Assembly: GCA_002401485.1 (NCBI GenBank)
Contig: NVTF01000061.1
Coordinates: 1 to 51,685 of the forward strand
Direction of reading: 5' to 3'
From: Elusimicrobiota bacterium
Lineage (GTDB): Bacteria; Elusimicrobiota; Elusimicrobia; UBA1565
Length of the DNA stretch: 51,685 nt
Shown here one piece after another: positions 8,121 to 17,200 of this stretch. The notes under the pieces were generated by a model. It ran no database searches. It saw only the letters and a program-made list of their open reading frames with translations, and was not told the DNA's origin. Position 1 is the stretch's first letter. The number at the start of each line of letters is the position of its first letter. Position numbers and translations under genes: made by a program.

Positions 8121-8938
8121 TGATCGAGTCCGCCCAAGCAACCCCGGCGACGGCTACAAGGTTCGAACGTCTTTGGGCAACCAAGAACAAGGACGATGAG
8201 TGGTGGTCTTCTTTTGTGACCTCCCCCATCGCCATAGCGTTAAACATGGTCGTTGTGGACTGGCCGATCCTTACACCCAACCGGATTACAGTCCTCTCCA
8301 TGTTGGCGGGGGGCGTCGCTTCATTCTTGATCGTAAAGGGAGGTTTTTACTCTTTTCTCTGGGCTGTGTTCTTCCTGCACCTAAGCCATATTTTTGACTG
8401 CATGGACGGCCAGATGGCCAAATACCGTGGTATTTCATCTCCGTTCGGGTCCTACTTTGACAAGGTCACGGATCAACTGAAAGTTTTTTTGTTTTTTGGG
8501 GCGGCAGCGTACGCGGCCTACAAGCAAACGGGCGAGGTGACGCCGGTTTTTCTGGGGTTTATCGGGGTGTCGTTCTACTTCATTCGGGTCTACGTGAAGT
8601 ACCTAACTATCTTTATAGAAATGGAGAACGATCCGGAATATTTGGCAGATTGTTCGGCAGTAGCCGCAAAGCAAAGAGGAACCCAAAAGGCGCACTCTTC
8701 TTCTCGAATATGGAATGGCCTACTCTGGTTTTTAGGAGAACAGCGCAAGTTCTTCTTGTTTAATGAGACCGTATTTATCTTCCTGATTTCTTTCGGCCTA
8801 CTGTTTGACCGGTTGACTGAAATCCTTTGGGTGTTCGCGGTGAGCCAGGTCTATTATGGATTGCGAAGAAGTTTTCAACGAGGTTCTCAGATCTATAGAT
8901 CCCATCACCTCGATCTTCTGAAACCACTTGAGAAATAG
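8120..8938 (+). CDS. CDP-alcohol phosphotransferase, first copy
   Basis: This is a 272-residue integral membrane enzyme. It has the CDP-alcohol phosphotransferase signature DG-x2-A-x9-11-G-x3-D-x3-D, seen as MDGQMAKYRGISSPFGSYFD followed by KVTD. Several hydrophobic helices surround it. The N-terminal DEWWSSFVTSPIA and DWPILTPNRITVLS segment is shared with the next gene, so the two are paralogues. The family moves a phospho-alcohol from a CDP-alcohol onto a lipid or other acceptor with loss of CMP. Its placement directly after a cytidylyltransferase suggests it uses that enzyme's product. Confidence 0.88.
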   Translation: MIESAQATPATATRFERLWATKNKDDEWWSSFVTSPIAIALNMVVVDWPILTPNRITVLSMLAGGVASFLIVKGGFYSFLWAVFFLHLSHIFDCMDGQMAKYRGISSPFGSYFDKVTDQLKVFLFFGAAAYAAYKQTGEVTPVFLGFIGVSFYFIRVYVKYLTIFIEMENDPEYLADCSAVAAKQRGTQKAHSSSRIWNGLLWFLGEQRKFFLFNETVFIFLISFGLLFDRLTEILWVFAVSQVYYGLRRSFQRGSQIYRSHHLDLLKPLEK

Positions 8939-9670
8939 GTGAGCCAACCCAGTCCCGCCGCACAGAGACGAAAACTCTTGGAGGCGACCTATCAACCCCG
9001 AGAGGAGTGGTGGTCTCGAGTCTTCGCCTCCCCCGTTGCGCACTGGCTTTTATGCCTTGTGGCGGATTGGAAAACAATCACGCCCAATAGGCTGACGGTT
9101 GCATCCTTTCTGCTGGTCCTCATCGTCGCGGCGCTGATTCTCACGGGGTCGCCCGCCGAAATCCGGTTAGCAGCCATTTTATTACAGGTTGCTTATATCT
9201 TTGACTGCATGGATGGACAGCTTGCCCGCTATAGAAAACAGACATCGGATCTCGGCGCATTCCTGGATAAGAGTTTGGATTTTCTTAAGATCGCGTTTCT
9301 GGTATTTGCGCTTTCCATGGAGGCGTTTCATCGCAGTCAGTCCGAAACTCCTCTTATTCTGGGCTTTTTATGCTTCTTACTGACCTGTTTTCTTCCCTAT
9401 TTAAAATTATTGGCCAAGGCCGATTTTGATATTGGTCCTCGAGAAATTTTATTGGGCCGAAACTTTTGGCAGAGAAATATTAGGTTTTTCCTTTTTGAAG
9501 AGGCTCAATGGTATTTCACCATCACGATCTGTCTGTTGTTTCTTCGCGCTGATTGGGCTCTGTGGATTTTATGTCTGGGTCTAGGCCCACAGGCCCTTCT
9601 GGAGATGGTCAGAATCGTAGGCTTATTGCGCAACCCGGGCATCGATAATTCAGAAAACTCGCATTTCTAG
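8939..9670 (+). CDS. CDP-alcohol phosphotransferase, second copy
   Basis: The 243-residue membrane protein carries the same signature (MDGQLARYRKQTSDLGAFLD, then KSLD) with all expected Asp and Gly residues, so it should be active. It starts at a GTG that directly follows the TAG of the first copy, with no base between. The shared N-terminal pattern (EEWWSRVFASPVAHW, DWKTITPNRLTVAS) shows tandem duplication followed by divergence. Two copies could use two acceptors, or one CDP-alcohol with two lipids, or one may synthesise a precursor for the other. It is the last tightly coupled gene of the operon; the broken MscS-like gene begins 12 bases later. Confidence 0.86.
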   Translation: MSQPSPAAQRRKLLEATYQPREEWWSRVFASPVAHWLLCLVADWKTITPNRLTVASFLLVLIVAALILTGSPAEIRLAAILLQVAYIFDCMDGQLARYRKQTSDLGAFLDKSLDFLKIAFLVFALSMEAFHRSQSETPLILGFLCFLLTCFLPYLKLLAKADFDIGPREILLGRNFWQRNIRFFLFEEAQWYFTITICLLFLRADWALWILCLGLGPQALLEMVRIVGLLRNPGIDNSENSHF

Positions 9671-9682
9671 TAAAATAACCCT

Positions 9683-10201
9683 ATGCCTGTATCTCCTAAC
9701 AAAGCCCTAATAGTCGCTACCACATTGATTGCACCATGGGGTCCAAAACTTCTGACGGGGCTAATCCTGTTTATCGCCTTTTGGCTTGCCTCCCGTTGGG
9801 CGCGTCGTATTATCGATGGCTGGGGCAAGAACGCAGAACTAGAGCAGCGCGCGGTATTTGAACTCGCCTCCGAAACTGCGAGCTATTGACTATTGTTTTT
9901 CGGTCTAGTAACGTCGTTAGGAGCGATGGGCATCAACGTTGGGGCTCTCGTAACCGGTCTTGGACTAACCGGGTTCGCGTTGGGTTTCGCGCTCAAGGAT
10001 GCGCTGTCAAATCTGTTGGCCGGGGCAATGATCTTGATCTATCGGCCTTTCCAACACGGCGATCGCATCAAGGTAAAAACCTTTGAAGGGAAGGTCGTCG
10101 AGATCGACCTGCGCTATACCACTTTGAAAGGTGATGCGGCACAATATTTAGTGCCGAATTCGCTCATGTTAAGCAACCCCATCACTATCTTCCCTTCCTG
10201 A
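9683..10201 (+). pseudogene. MscS-like mechanosensitive channel interrupted by in-frame TGA
   Basis: Two adjacent stretches in the same frame form one small MscS-type channel. The first 68 codons hold one membrane helix (LLTGLILFIAFWLASRWARR) and end in TGA at 9887. After it comes the second helix, then the pore helix (VGALVTGLGLTGFALGFALK, DALSNLLAGA) and the start of the beta domain (YRPFQHGDRIKV, EGKVVEIDLRYTTL, LVPNSLML). The C-terminal alpha/beta domain of larger channels is absent. The gap is exactly one codon, so this is a nonsense change, not a frameshift. Other genes here end in TGA, so general recoding is unlikely. A TTG at 9893 could restart translation, but there is no clear ribosome binding site. 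Confidence 0.75.
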
Positions 10202-10297
10202 CGCATGCACCTCATGGCAGCATAGGGGCGAGGAGGAAACAAGTTCCCAGTCGGGGGTGATCCATTTCTTTGCAGGGGGGCGGGCGGCTTCGAGACT

Positions 10298-11524
10298 CTA
10301 TTTCTTGAGATACGGTTTTCCCATGATGTGATTGGGCAGCGAGAAATTGAAGGTGGCACCTTCACCCACAGCCCCCTCGGCCCAAACTTCGCCGCCGTGA
10401 CGCTTCACAATCCGCCCGACAATGGAGAGCCCGATCCCGGTTCCTTTGAAGTCTGATTGGGAGTGGAGGCGCCCTAACTCTCTAAAGAGTTTTTCGGCGT
10501 TTTTCATGTCAAAACCAGCGCCATTATCCTTAACGTAGTAGATGTTTTTGTCTAATTCGCGGCGACCACCGATCGTAATCCAGGGATTTTTCGTTTTGCC
10601 GGTAAATTTCAGCGCGTTGGCGATGAGGTTATGATACACCTGCCGGAGCATCGTGCGCTCTCCGTAGGTATGGGGGAGGTCCTCTATTTGGACCATTGCA
10701 TTATTGTTGGGAACGGCGCTTTCGAGAGCTACGTACACTTCCAGGGCGAGATCGCCCATATCGACATCGGCGCGGGTCAGGGAATGGCGCGCCATAAGGG
10801 AAAATTCAAGAAGATCATTGATTAACTTACTCATGCGAACTGTATTCTCCCGGATGCCGGCCACTTGGCGGTGTCCCTCATCGTCGAGCCGGGATCTGTT
10901 GTCCTCCGCTAGAAGTTCTGCGAAATTCCCGATCGCCCGTAACGGTGCCTTGAGGTCGTGTGAAACGGAATGGGAGAAGGATTCAAGATTTTTGTTCGCT
11001 TCCTCAAGTTCGCTTTTTGAGGAGGCAAGTTTGTCGGCTAAGTGAATGGTCGCCAGATGGGATTCTACCAACGACTTCAATTGCACCATAAAGCGTTGAT
11101 AGATCATTCCGTACGCATTTTCTTTGTTATCGAGGATGCAAATGGATCCGAAAGGAACGCCATCGGGCCAAAGGATCGGGTAGCCGAGATAGGAAATCAT
11201 GCCTAGCTTGATGTCCGGGTTCCTGTTCCATTTGGGATCTTTTAAGGCGTTTGCAACCAGGAGTTTTTTCTTCGTTTTGACGACGGTTTCGCAATAGAGG
11301 GCTGCTATTTTGTCCCGCGCTCCCGCGATGTAGGGGTTGCCTTCCGATTGACTGGCGCTTAATACCTCCATATGGGTGGGGGAGGCCTTTATGATCAGCG
11401 CGGCGGGCACTCCGACGAGCTCGGCAAGTATGTCGACCATTTCCTGCCAGAGGGCAATAGTCTTCACGGGCAAGGCGATATTTCGGGTTTCAATTTCCCC
11501 GACCCATGCCGCTGAGAAAGGCAT
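10298..11524 (-). CDS. GAF-domain sensor histidine kinase
   Basis: This is a cytoplasmic histidine kinase of 408 residues from the ATG at 11524; a longer frame to 11710 would run back into the upstream kinase gene, so I reject it. A GAF domain covers about residues 20-165 (YCETVVKTKK, GYPILWPDGVPFGSICI). The HisKA helix follows with the phosphoacceptor in SVSHDLKAPLRAI, then the HATPase domain: N box HNLIANALKF, G1 box KDNGAGFD and G2 box GTGIGLSIV. There is no membrane segment, so the signal is intracellular. No response regulator lies nearby. It is a paralogue of the next gene, 19 bases upstream, and both should be co-transcribed. Confidence 0.9.
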   Translation of the reverse strand: MPFSAAWVGEIETRNIALPVKTIALWQEMVDILAELVGVPAALIIKASPTHMEVLSASQSEGNPYIAGARDKIAALYCETVVKTKKKLLVANALKDPKWNRNPDIKLGMISYLGYPILWPDGVPFGSICILDNKENAYGMIYQRFMVQLKSLVESHLATIHLADKLASSKSELEEANKNLESFSHSVSHDLKAPLRAIGNFAELLAEDNRSRLDDEGHRQVAGIRENTVRMSKLINDLLEFSLMARHSLTRADVDMGDLALEVYVALESAVPNNNAMVQIEDLPHTYGERTMLRQVYHNLIANALKFTGKTKNPWITIGGRRELDKNIYYVKDNGAGFDMKNAEKLFRELGRLHSQSDFKGTGIGLSIVGRIVKRHGGEVWAEGAVGEGATFNFSLPNHIMGKPYLKK

Positions 11525-11543
11525 CAGTTTCGTCTCATGCGTT

Positions 11544-12749
11544 TTATAGGGCTTCCGTGGTATTGGGTAGAGAGAAATGCATGGTCGCGCCTTTGCCGAC
11601 CTCGCCCTCGGCCCAGGCCTTGCCGCCGTGGCGCTGTACAATACGCCGCACGATGGCAAGTCCGGTGCCTGTGAATTCCCTTTCCTTGTGCAGGCTCTCC
11701 GACTCTCCAAAAAGGTTCTTAGCGTATTTCATGTCAAAGCCCGCGCCATTATCTTGAACGTAATAGACGTTGCTGCATCCTTCCCAACGCCCGCCGATCG
11801 TGATGCGGGGCTCCTTTATTTTACCGGTAAATTTCAGGGCGTTGCCGATGAGGTTCTGGAACACCTGCCGGAGCATCGATTGCACGCCGTAGGTCGGGGG
11901 GAGATGTTCAATCTGCACAATCGCATTCTTATTGAGGGTGTGGTATTTTAGCCCCTCATAAACTTCCCGGGCGAGAGCATTCATATCGACGTCGGTGCGC
12001 AACAGGGAATGACGCGCCATGCGCGAAAATTCAAGGAGGTCGTCGATCAACTCACTCATGTGAATTGTATTATTGCGGATGCGCGCCACCTCCAGTTTTC
12101 CCCCTTCGTCTAGGTGGCTGGCGTGGTCTGCCTCCAGCATGAGCGTGACATTGCCGATCGCCCGCAACGGCTCCTGCAGGTCGTGTGAGACGCAACGCGA
12201 GAAGGCCTCGAGGTCTTTGTTTGTTTCTTCCAGTTCGAATTTGGAGGAGGCGAGTGCACTGGCTAAATGAATGGTGGTGAGATGGGATTCGGCTAATGCC
12301 TTCATTTGCTTCATGAAGCGTTGGTAGACGATTCCGTATTCATTCTCCTTGGGATCGTAGATGCAAATGGTTCCGAAGGGCACGCCATCGGGCCAAAGGA
12401 TCGGGTAGCCCAGGTACGAGATCATGCCCAATTTGATATTCGGATTTTTAACCCCGCGCGGATCTTTTAAGGCATTGGGCACCATTAGTTCCTTCTTGGT
12501 CCGGATGACCGTTTCGCAATAGAGGCCCCCCAGGCTGAGCTTAGTTCCGACCTTGTAGGGGTTGCCTGCCGAATTGCTGGTGGTAAAAATCTCCAGATGC
12601 GTGGGGGAGAGTTTCGTGATCAACGCGGCGGGCACCCCGAGGAGTTCGGCCAGGATATCAACTATTTCCTGCCAGGCCTCGACGGTCTCTTCGGGCAGGG
12701 TAATATCCCGGGTCGTAATCTCTCCGGTTGTTGCCGCTTCGCTGTCCAT
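11544..12749 (-). CDS. GAF-domain sensor histidine kinase with shortened G2 box
   Basis: The 401-residue protein is a paralogue of the downstream kinase: GAF domain (YCETVIRTKKELMV, GYPILWPDGVPFGTICI), HisKA helix with His in CVSHDLQEPLRAI, and an ATPase domain with QNLIGNALKF and QDNGAGFD. Its G2 box reads EFTGTGLAIV where the sister has GTGIGLSIV, so two residues (six bases) are missing in the nucleotide-binding loop and the frame is kept. This may weaken ATP binding. It could be a regulator that depends on its partner, for example as heterodimer; that is inference. It is cytoplasmic, with no cognate regulator in the window. Confidence 0.88.
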   Translation of the reverse strand: MDSEAATTGEITTRDITLPEETVEAWQEIVDILAELLGVPAALITKLSPTHLEIFTTSNSAGNPYKVGTKLSLGGLYCETVIRTKKELMVPNALKDPRGVKNPNIKLGMISYLGYPILWPDGVPFGTICIYDPKENEYGIVYQRFMKQMKALAESHLTTIHLASALASSKFELEETNKDLEAFSRCVSHDLQEPLRAIGNVTLMLEADHASHLDEGGKLEVARIRNNTIHMSELIDDLLEFSRMARHSLLRTDVDMNALAREVYEGLKYHTLNKNAIVQIEHLPPTYGVQSMLRQVFQNLIGNALKFTGKIKEPRITIGGRWEGCSNVYYVQDNGAGFDMKYAKNLFGESESLHKEREFTGTGLAIVRRIVQRHGGKAWAEGEVGKGATMHFSLPNTTEAL

Positions 12750-12815
12750 GACTTAGTATTGGGCGCGGGCTTAAGGAGATTCTCAGGAAGGGATCAAGTA
12801 AATCTCATAGGAAAA

Positions 12816-14153
12816 TTAAGATCCGGGGGGCTTTTGGGGGAGCCACGCACAAATCAATTCGACCGCACGGAGAACCGGTCGGCAGTGTTCTTGAAGAAAT
12901 TCTTTCCCGATTTCTTCATCCATCGGCAAACTGGCGAGGGTTTTCAGCACTCTCGTTCCGTCAAAATCAACAAAGGCCAGACGAGCCGTCAGTTCCTCTG
13001 GCGGTCTTCCAAAGTCGCTGCCCGGCAAAATCGCAACGCCGGTGTCTTCCAGTAATCGTTCACAAAGTTCTGCGCTCGTTGTGATTCCGCGGGCCCGGAG
13101 CGTTTTTTTGTGTACGTGGAAATCAGGGAAGATGTAAAACCCTCCCTGGGGGGATAATACCGTGACATCAGCAGCCCGCAGTTGTTTGACGATCGTGTCG
13201 CCGAGCGCCTTTAGGGTTTTTCTGGAATGCATTAAATACTCATCGATCTCCGGGCCCCCCTGAAAGGCCTTGATCGCTGCATACTGGATTGGGGCGCTCG
13301 TAGAGGTGAAGGTTTCGCTGGCCACCGCGGCCATGGCGTCGAGCAGCCAGCGCAGGCATTCGGGCACAACGAAGACCCCTAAACGCCAGCCTCCGGCACC
13401 GCACCATTTACTGATGCCTCCGCTGAAAATCGTCCCATCGGGATGGAGGGGAACGATCGAGGAATGGTCATTGGCGTAATTGAGTTTTGCGTAAATCTCA
13501 TCGGAGAGGATGATGATTTTGTATTTTTTTGCGACCTCGGTGAGGGCTTTGAGTTCGGTGCGGGTATAGGTCCTCCCGGTGGGGTTGGAGGGGTAATTAA
13601 GAATGAGTAGACGGGGTCGGTCCGGTGCCTCTTTGCATAATGCTTCCAATTGCTCCGGTGTGAGCCGCCATTCGTCCTTGGCATGGGTGGTGAGAGGCAC
13701 CACATTGCGGCCGATGATTTGTGCTTGCGGCTTGTAGGAAACCCAGGAGGGAGCGGGAATTAAGATGTCTCCGTTGTAGACGAGCTGCATAAGAAACATG
13801 AGTTCCTTGGAGCCGGGGCCGATCAGGACGTTTTCGGGGGAACATTCAATGCCGAAGGTTCTTTGATGGTGTTGGGCCACCGCTTGACGCAATTCAGGCA
13901 ACCCCTTCACCGGAAGATACGCTTTCTGGAACGCGTTTTTTCTCAATTCTTCGGTGACGGATTCGGGGACGGGAAAAGGTGATTGGCCCAGGCCGAGTTT
14001 ATAAATATCGCGGCCTTCCAGGCTCATCAAGCGGCAGCGCTCTTGGATCGCGATGGTGGACGATGCAGTCAGTCCCTGTACATTCGGATTTAGTTGGCTT
14101 TGCGGAGCATTGGCGCATAGTTTTTTCATGGGTGCATCATTCTCCCCAGTCAT
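12816..14153 (-). CDS. Class I/II aminotransferase
   Basis: This is a fold-type I PLP aminotransferase of 445 residues, or 437 if translation begins at the ATG at 14129. The family features are all present: LGLGQSPFPVPESV near the N-terminus, GPGSKELMFLM, APSWVSYKPQ, NYPSNPTGRTY, LSDEIYAKLNY with the cofactor Asp and Tyr, and the Schiff-base Lys in GGISKWCGAGGWRLG. It resembles aspartate aminotransferase-like enzymes; the amino acid used cannot be told. It lies between the MFS-GH130 gene and the kinases on the same strand. The start is uncertain because GGGGAG sits 12 bases before the shorter start while the longer start has no clear site. Confidence 0.9.
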   Translation of the reverse strand: MTGENDAPMKKLCANAPQSQLNPNVQGLTASSTIAIQERCRLMSLEGRDIYKLGLGQSPFPVPESVTEELRKNAFQKAYLPVKGLPELRQAVAQHHQRTFGIECSPENVLIGPGSKELMFLMQLVYNGDILIPAPSWVSYKPQAQIIGRNVVPLTTHAKDEWRLTPEQLEALCKEAPDRPRLLILNYPSNPTGRTYTRTELKALTEVAKKYKIIILSDEIYAKLNYANDHSSIVPLHPDGTIFSGGISKWCGAGGWRLGVFVVPECLRWLLDAMAAVASETFTSTSAPIQYAAIKAFQGGPEIDEYLMHSRKTLKALGDTIVKQLRAADVTVLSPQGGFYIFPDFHVHKKTLRARGITTSAELCERLLEDTGVAILPGSDFGRPPEELTARLAFVDFDGTRVLKTLASLPMDEEIGKEFLQEHCRPVLRAVELICAWLPQKPPGS

Positions 14154-14220
14154 AGGTCAGTGCATGCATGGCAGCTTCTGTTACATGGGTTTCAAATGGA
14201 TTTCCTTGGAACAGATTAAC

Positions 14221-17200
14221 TTATCGAACCGGATGCCGCATGACGGCGGCGAGCAGTTCGTTCTCGTCGCTTTGCGACAGCACCACCGCCTTGTCGGCGG
14301 CGCCGTTGATATGGGTAATCTTCCCGTCTAAATAAACATTCCCCGAGTTGAATACAACATTGGAAATATCCCCGTGCCGGTAATAATAGGCGTCGGGGGT
14401 TTCGATCGCGTAGGGCAATCGGTAGCGCGGGCGCCCCGAGGCGTCGAGAATCTCGACCCAAGAAGAATAGGCGTGGTCTTCGCCCGCGCTGGTTTGATGG
14501 TAGAAATGCCAATAGAGACCGGGCCGGCCCGTGACTGGCTTGGGTTGGTCGCTGCTTCCGACGCTGCGATGACCCTTAGAGGGGGATACGATGGTCGAGA
14601 AACATCCGTCACAAGCAACGATTTTTTCCCAATCCTTAAGGCTCATTTCCAGCATGCGTTCCAGGGAATCGAGCGGCACCAATTGGATTCTGCCCTCCAG
14701 CCGCAATCCGACGGCGATGGGATGGGCAGACTGGGGATCGAGCGGGGTCTTCAGCAGGCGGGAGATTTTTCTCATCTGTCGTTTCTGTCTGCGGCTTGGC
14801 GTGATATTTATAACCCAGGTATCCTTGTTTTCCATCGGCCCAAACACCATGGGGTCGGCGAGCCCGTCATCGGTTCGCTCCATCGCGGCCATTCGGTATT
14901 GAGGCGGGGTCGGGCCGCCGATCCGGGGATCGAGATGCGCCGCATGCACCCGGGTGGCAAAAATAAACTTCCGCATCACTCCTTTGGAATCCCGGGCCGA
15001 GTGGAACCGGCCGTCTTCGAGCACAAAGCCCCGGTCAATTGGAATGCCCGGTGCGTCATAGAGGCCGGTCAAGGTGCGTTCGATTGGAGTGATCTGGCTG
15101 TTATGCCAATCCTGCGCCCCTTGGTTGGGGTAGCGCGCCTTATCCTCGCGATGGCCCTGGGCCCTTAATTCCAAACGCGCCGCGAAGGCTTTTTCATTGG
15201 CGCCGGCTACGGCGGCAAGGCCGACGAATTCCCAATCCTTCCCTTCGTTGCTGCTCTTAAACCACCCTAAATCGGAAAGATAGGGCCGCAGCTCCCGCGG
15301 AGCGGTGGGGGAGCGGAAGTAGCCCCCGCGCGCCATGCGAAACACGCCGAGCCATGAACCGTCGGTTTGGACCTCTACGTCCCCGTTAAAAATCGCGGTG
15401 TAGCCGGGCACTTGATCCGGAGCGATGACTTCCGATCCGATGCTGGTCGCCGGGTGTTTGTGCAGGGGCGTCGTTTGGAAGCGGCCTTGCGGATCTGCCG
15501 CGTTGGATGGCGGGGGTGTGGGCCCCTTCGTCTCCGTTGAGTGTTTGATCCGATGAGTAATGAGGAGGAGCACGGCCGCGATTGGAATCAATCCATAGGA
15601 GGCGTAGATAAAGGGCGCGACGCCGGTGAAATTGGTGAAGAGGAACTTCATGAAGAAGAGGGATATCGCCTGCACGATAATCGTTAAGGCGCCCAGAAAG
15701 GCCATCGCGTGCGGCATGTCATCTTGACTCGGAACATGGGATTGGAAGAAGCTGCGAAGCTTCATCCCGGCAACCACCGTGACAAATCCCATCGGGATCA
15801 GCGCGATTGAGGGCAGGGTCAGCGTTGACGCCCAACTTAAGACGGGAGGCAAGGCCGCCAGAGCTCCGAGTGTGGGGAGCGGGACGAGAAAGGACGTCAT
15901 CGCGGCCAACCCGACGATGGCGAATAAGACCCACCGCAGCAGGGAACGCATGAGAAGTTTATCGATGGCCGCCTTGTTTAAGCGTTCTTTCTCAACGCGT
16001 TTCCCCATTTTCTTCTGAGAGCGCATTGTTGTGAGCATGCCCAAGAGCCCGCCGACATTAAAAAGGCCGATGATCCAGCCGTAGATGCCCGTGGCGAGTT
16101 CTTCCATGCCGGGCCCGGCGAGATTTAAGCCGTAGGCGGGGATCATGAGAACAAAAAGCAGGGTTCCGGAAACCGCGAAGGTCGAAAGCATCGCCGCCGC
16201 GTAGCGCAGAGCCGGGGTCTTCCAAACCAAGGAGACGCCCCGGGTGACGGTCAATTTCGAGGAGGCTTTTTTCTCTTCAGGATCGATGTCGTCTAAGCGC
16301 GGTAGAATCTTGACGAATTTCCAGACCAGGAATAGGGTGGCGGCGGTGGCGATCGGGAAAATGAGAAAGGCGGGCAAAAATCCGAAACTCACCACCAAGG
16401 CGCCCGTGCCGATAGGACCGCCAATGCTCATGACGGAGCGAAAGGCTTGTTCCCGCGTTAAATAATGCTCGAGTGCCGCGCGCGAGCGTCCCACGATGGC
16501 CGGCGGGATGCTTTGTTCGACCGTGGCGGTGATGCCCCCCATGAAGGCGCTGGCGAGGATAAAGGCTTGGAGGAGCGGCAAGGTCATCATGCCCGCGCCC
16601 AAAAGTCCGGCCAACGCGCCCATCGATACAAACTTGGCGCCATGGGCGGTGAGAAAGGTTTTCTTAAGCCCTAATTTTTTGATGGTCCAGGGCGCAATTT
16701 GACGTCCGAGAAAATCCACCACGTAGGTCAGGATCACGAGATGGGTGAGTGTCGTTGCGAAATCTCCAAAACTCTTTTCAATTAAGGTCGGCAACGCCGC
16801 GCCCACGGCTTCCGCCCCCATTTGGGCTAACACCAAGGCGGCGATGAAAAAGAGGGCGTTGCGTCCCAATTTCAGAGTCTTCGATTGGGGCGAGGGAATT
16901 TCCTGAGCCGGTGCCGCTGCGTCGCTGGAGGCGGCATTCAGGAGAGTTTGATTTCGGGGCGACTCGGCGCCCAGGGTCGGGCTCGCTTCGGATTTTCGGT
17001 GCGAGAGATCGAAGAGTCCCCGGAGGATTCGCGAGCGATTTGCAGAGGTTGCCTGCTTCTGCTCCAACTGATGCACGGCGGCGGTCACGGTGTTGATGAT
17101 CGGAGCCGTGCGGTTTTTTTGAGCTGCTGGAATCGTCGTGTTTGGTGTCTTCACCACAAGGGATTTTGGGGTATCAATTCCCGCGGCAGACGCCTTGAGT

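Noticed and set aside
9887-9889. General recoding of TGA as an amino acid
   Set aside because: Many well-supported genes here end in TGA at the right length, for example those with ATGA junctions.
10202-10297. Terminator between the convergent MscS-like and kinase genes
   Set aside because: No stable hairpin with a T-tract was visible on either strand.
11525-11710. Longer N-terminus for the downstream kinase
   Set aside because: The extra codons overlap the end of the upstream kinase gene and read as its shifted frame.
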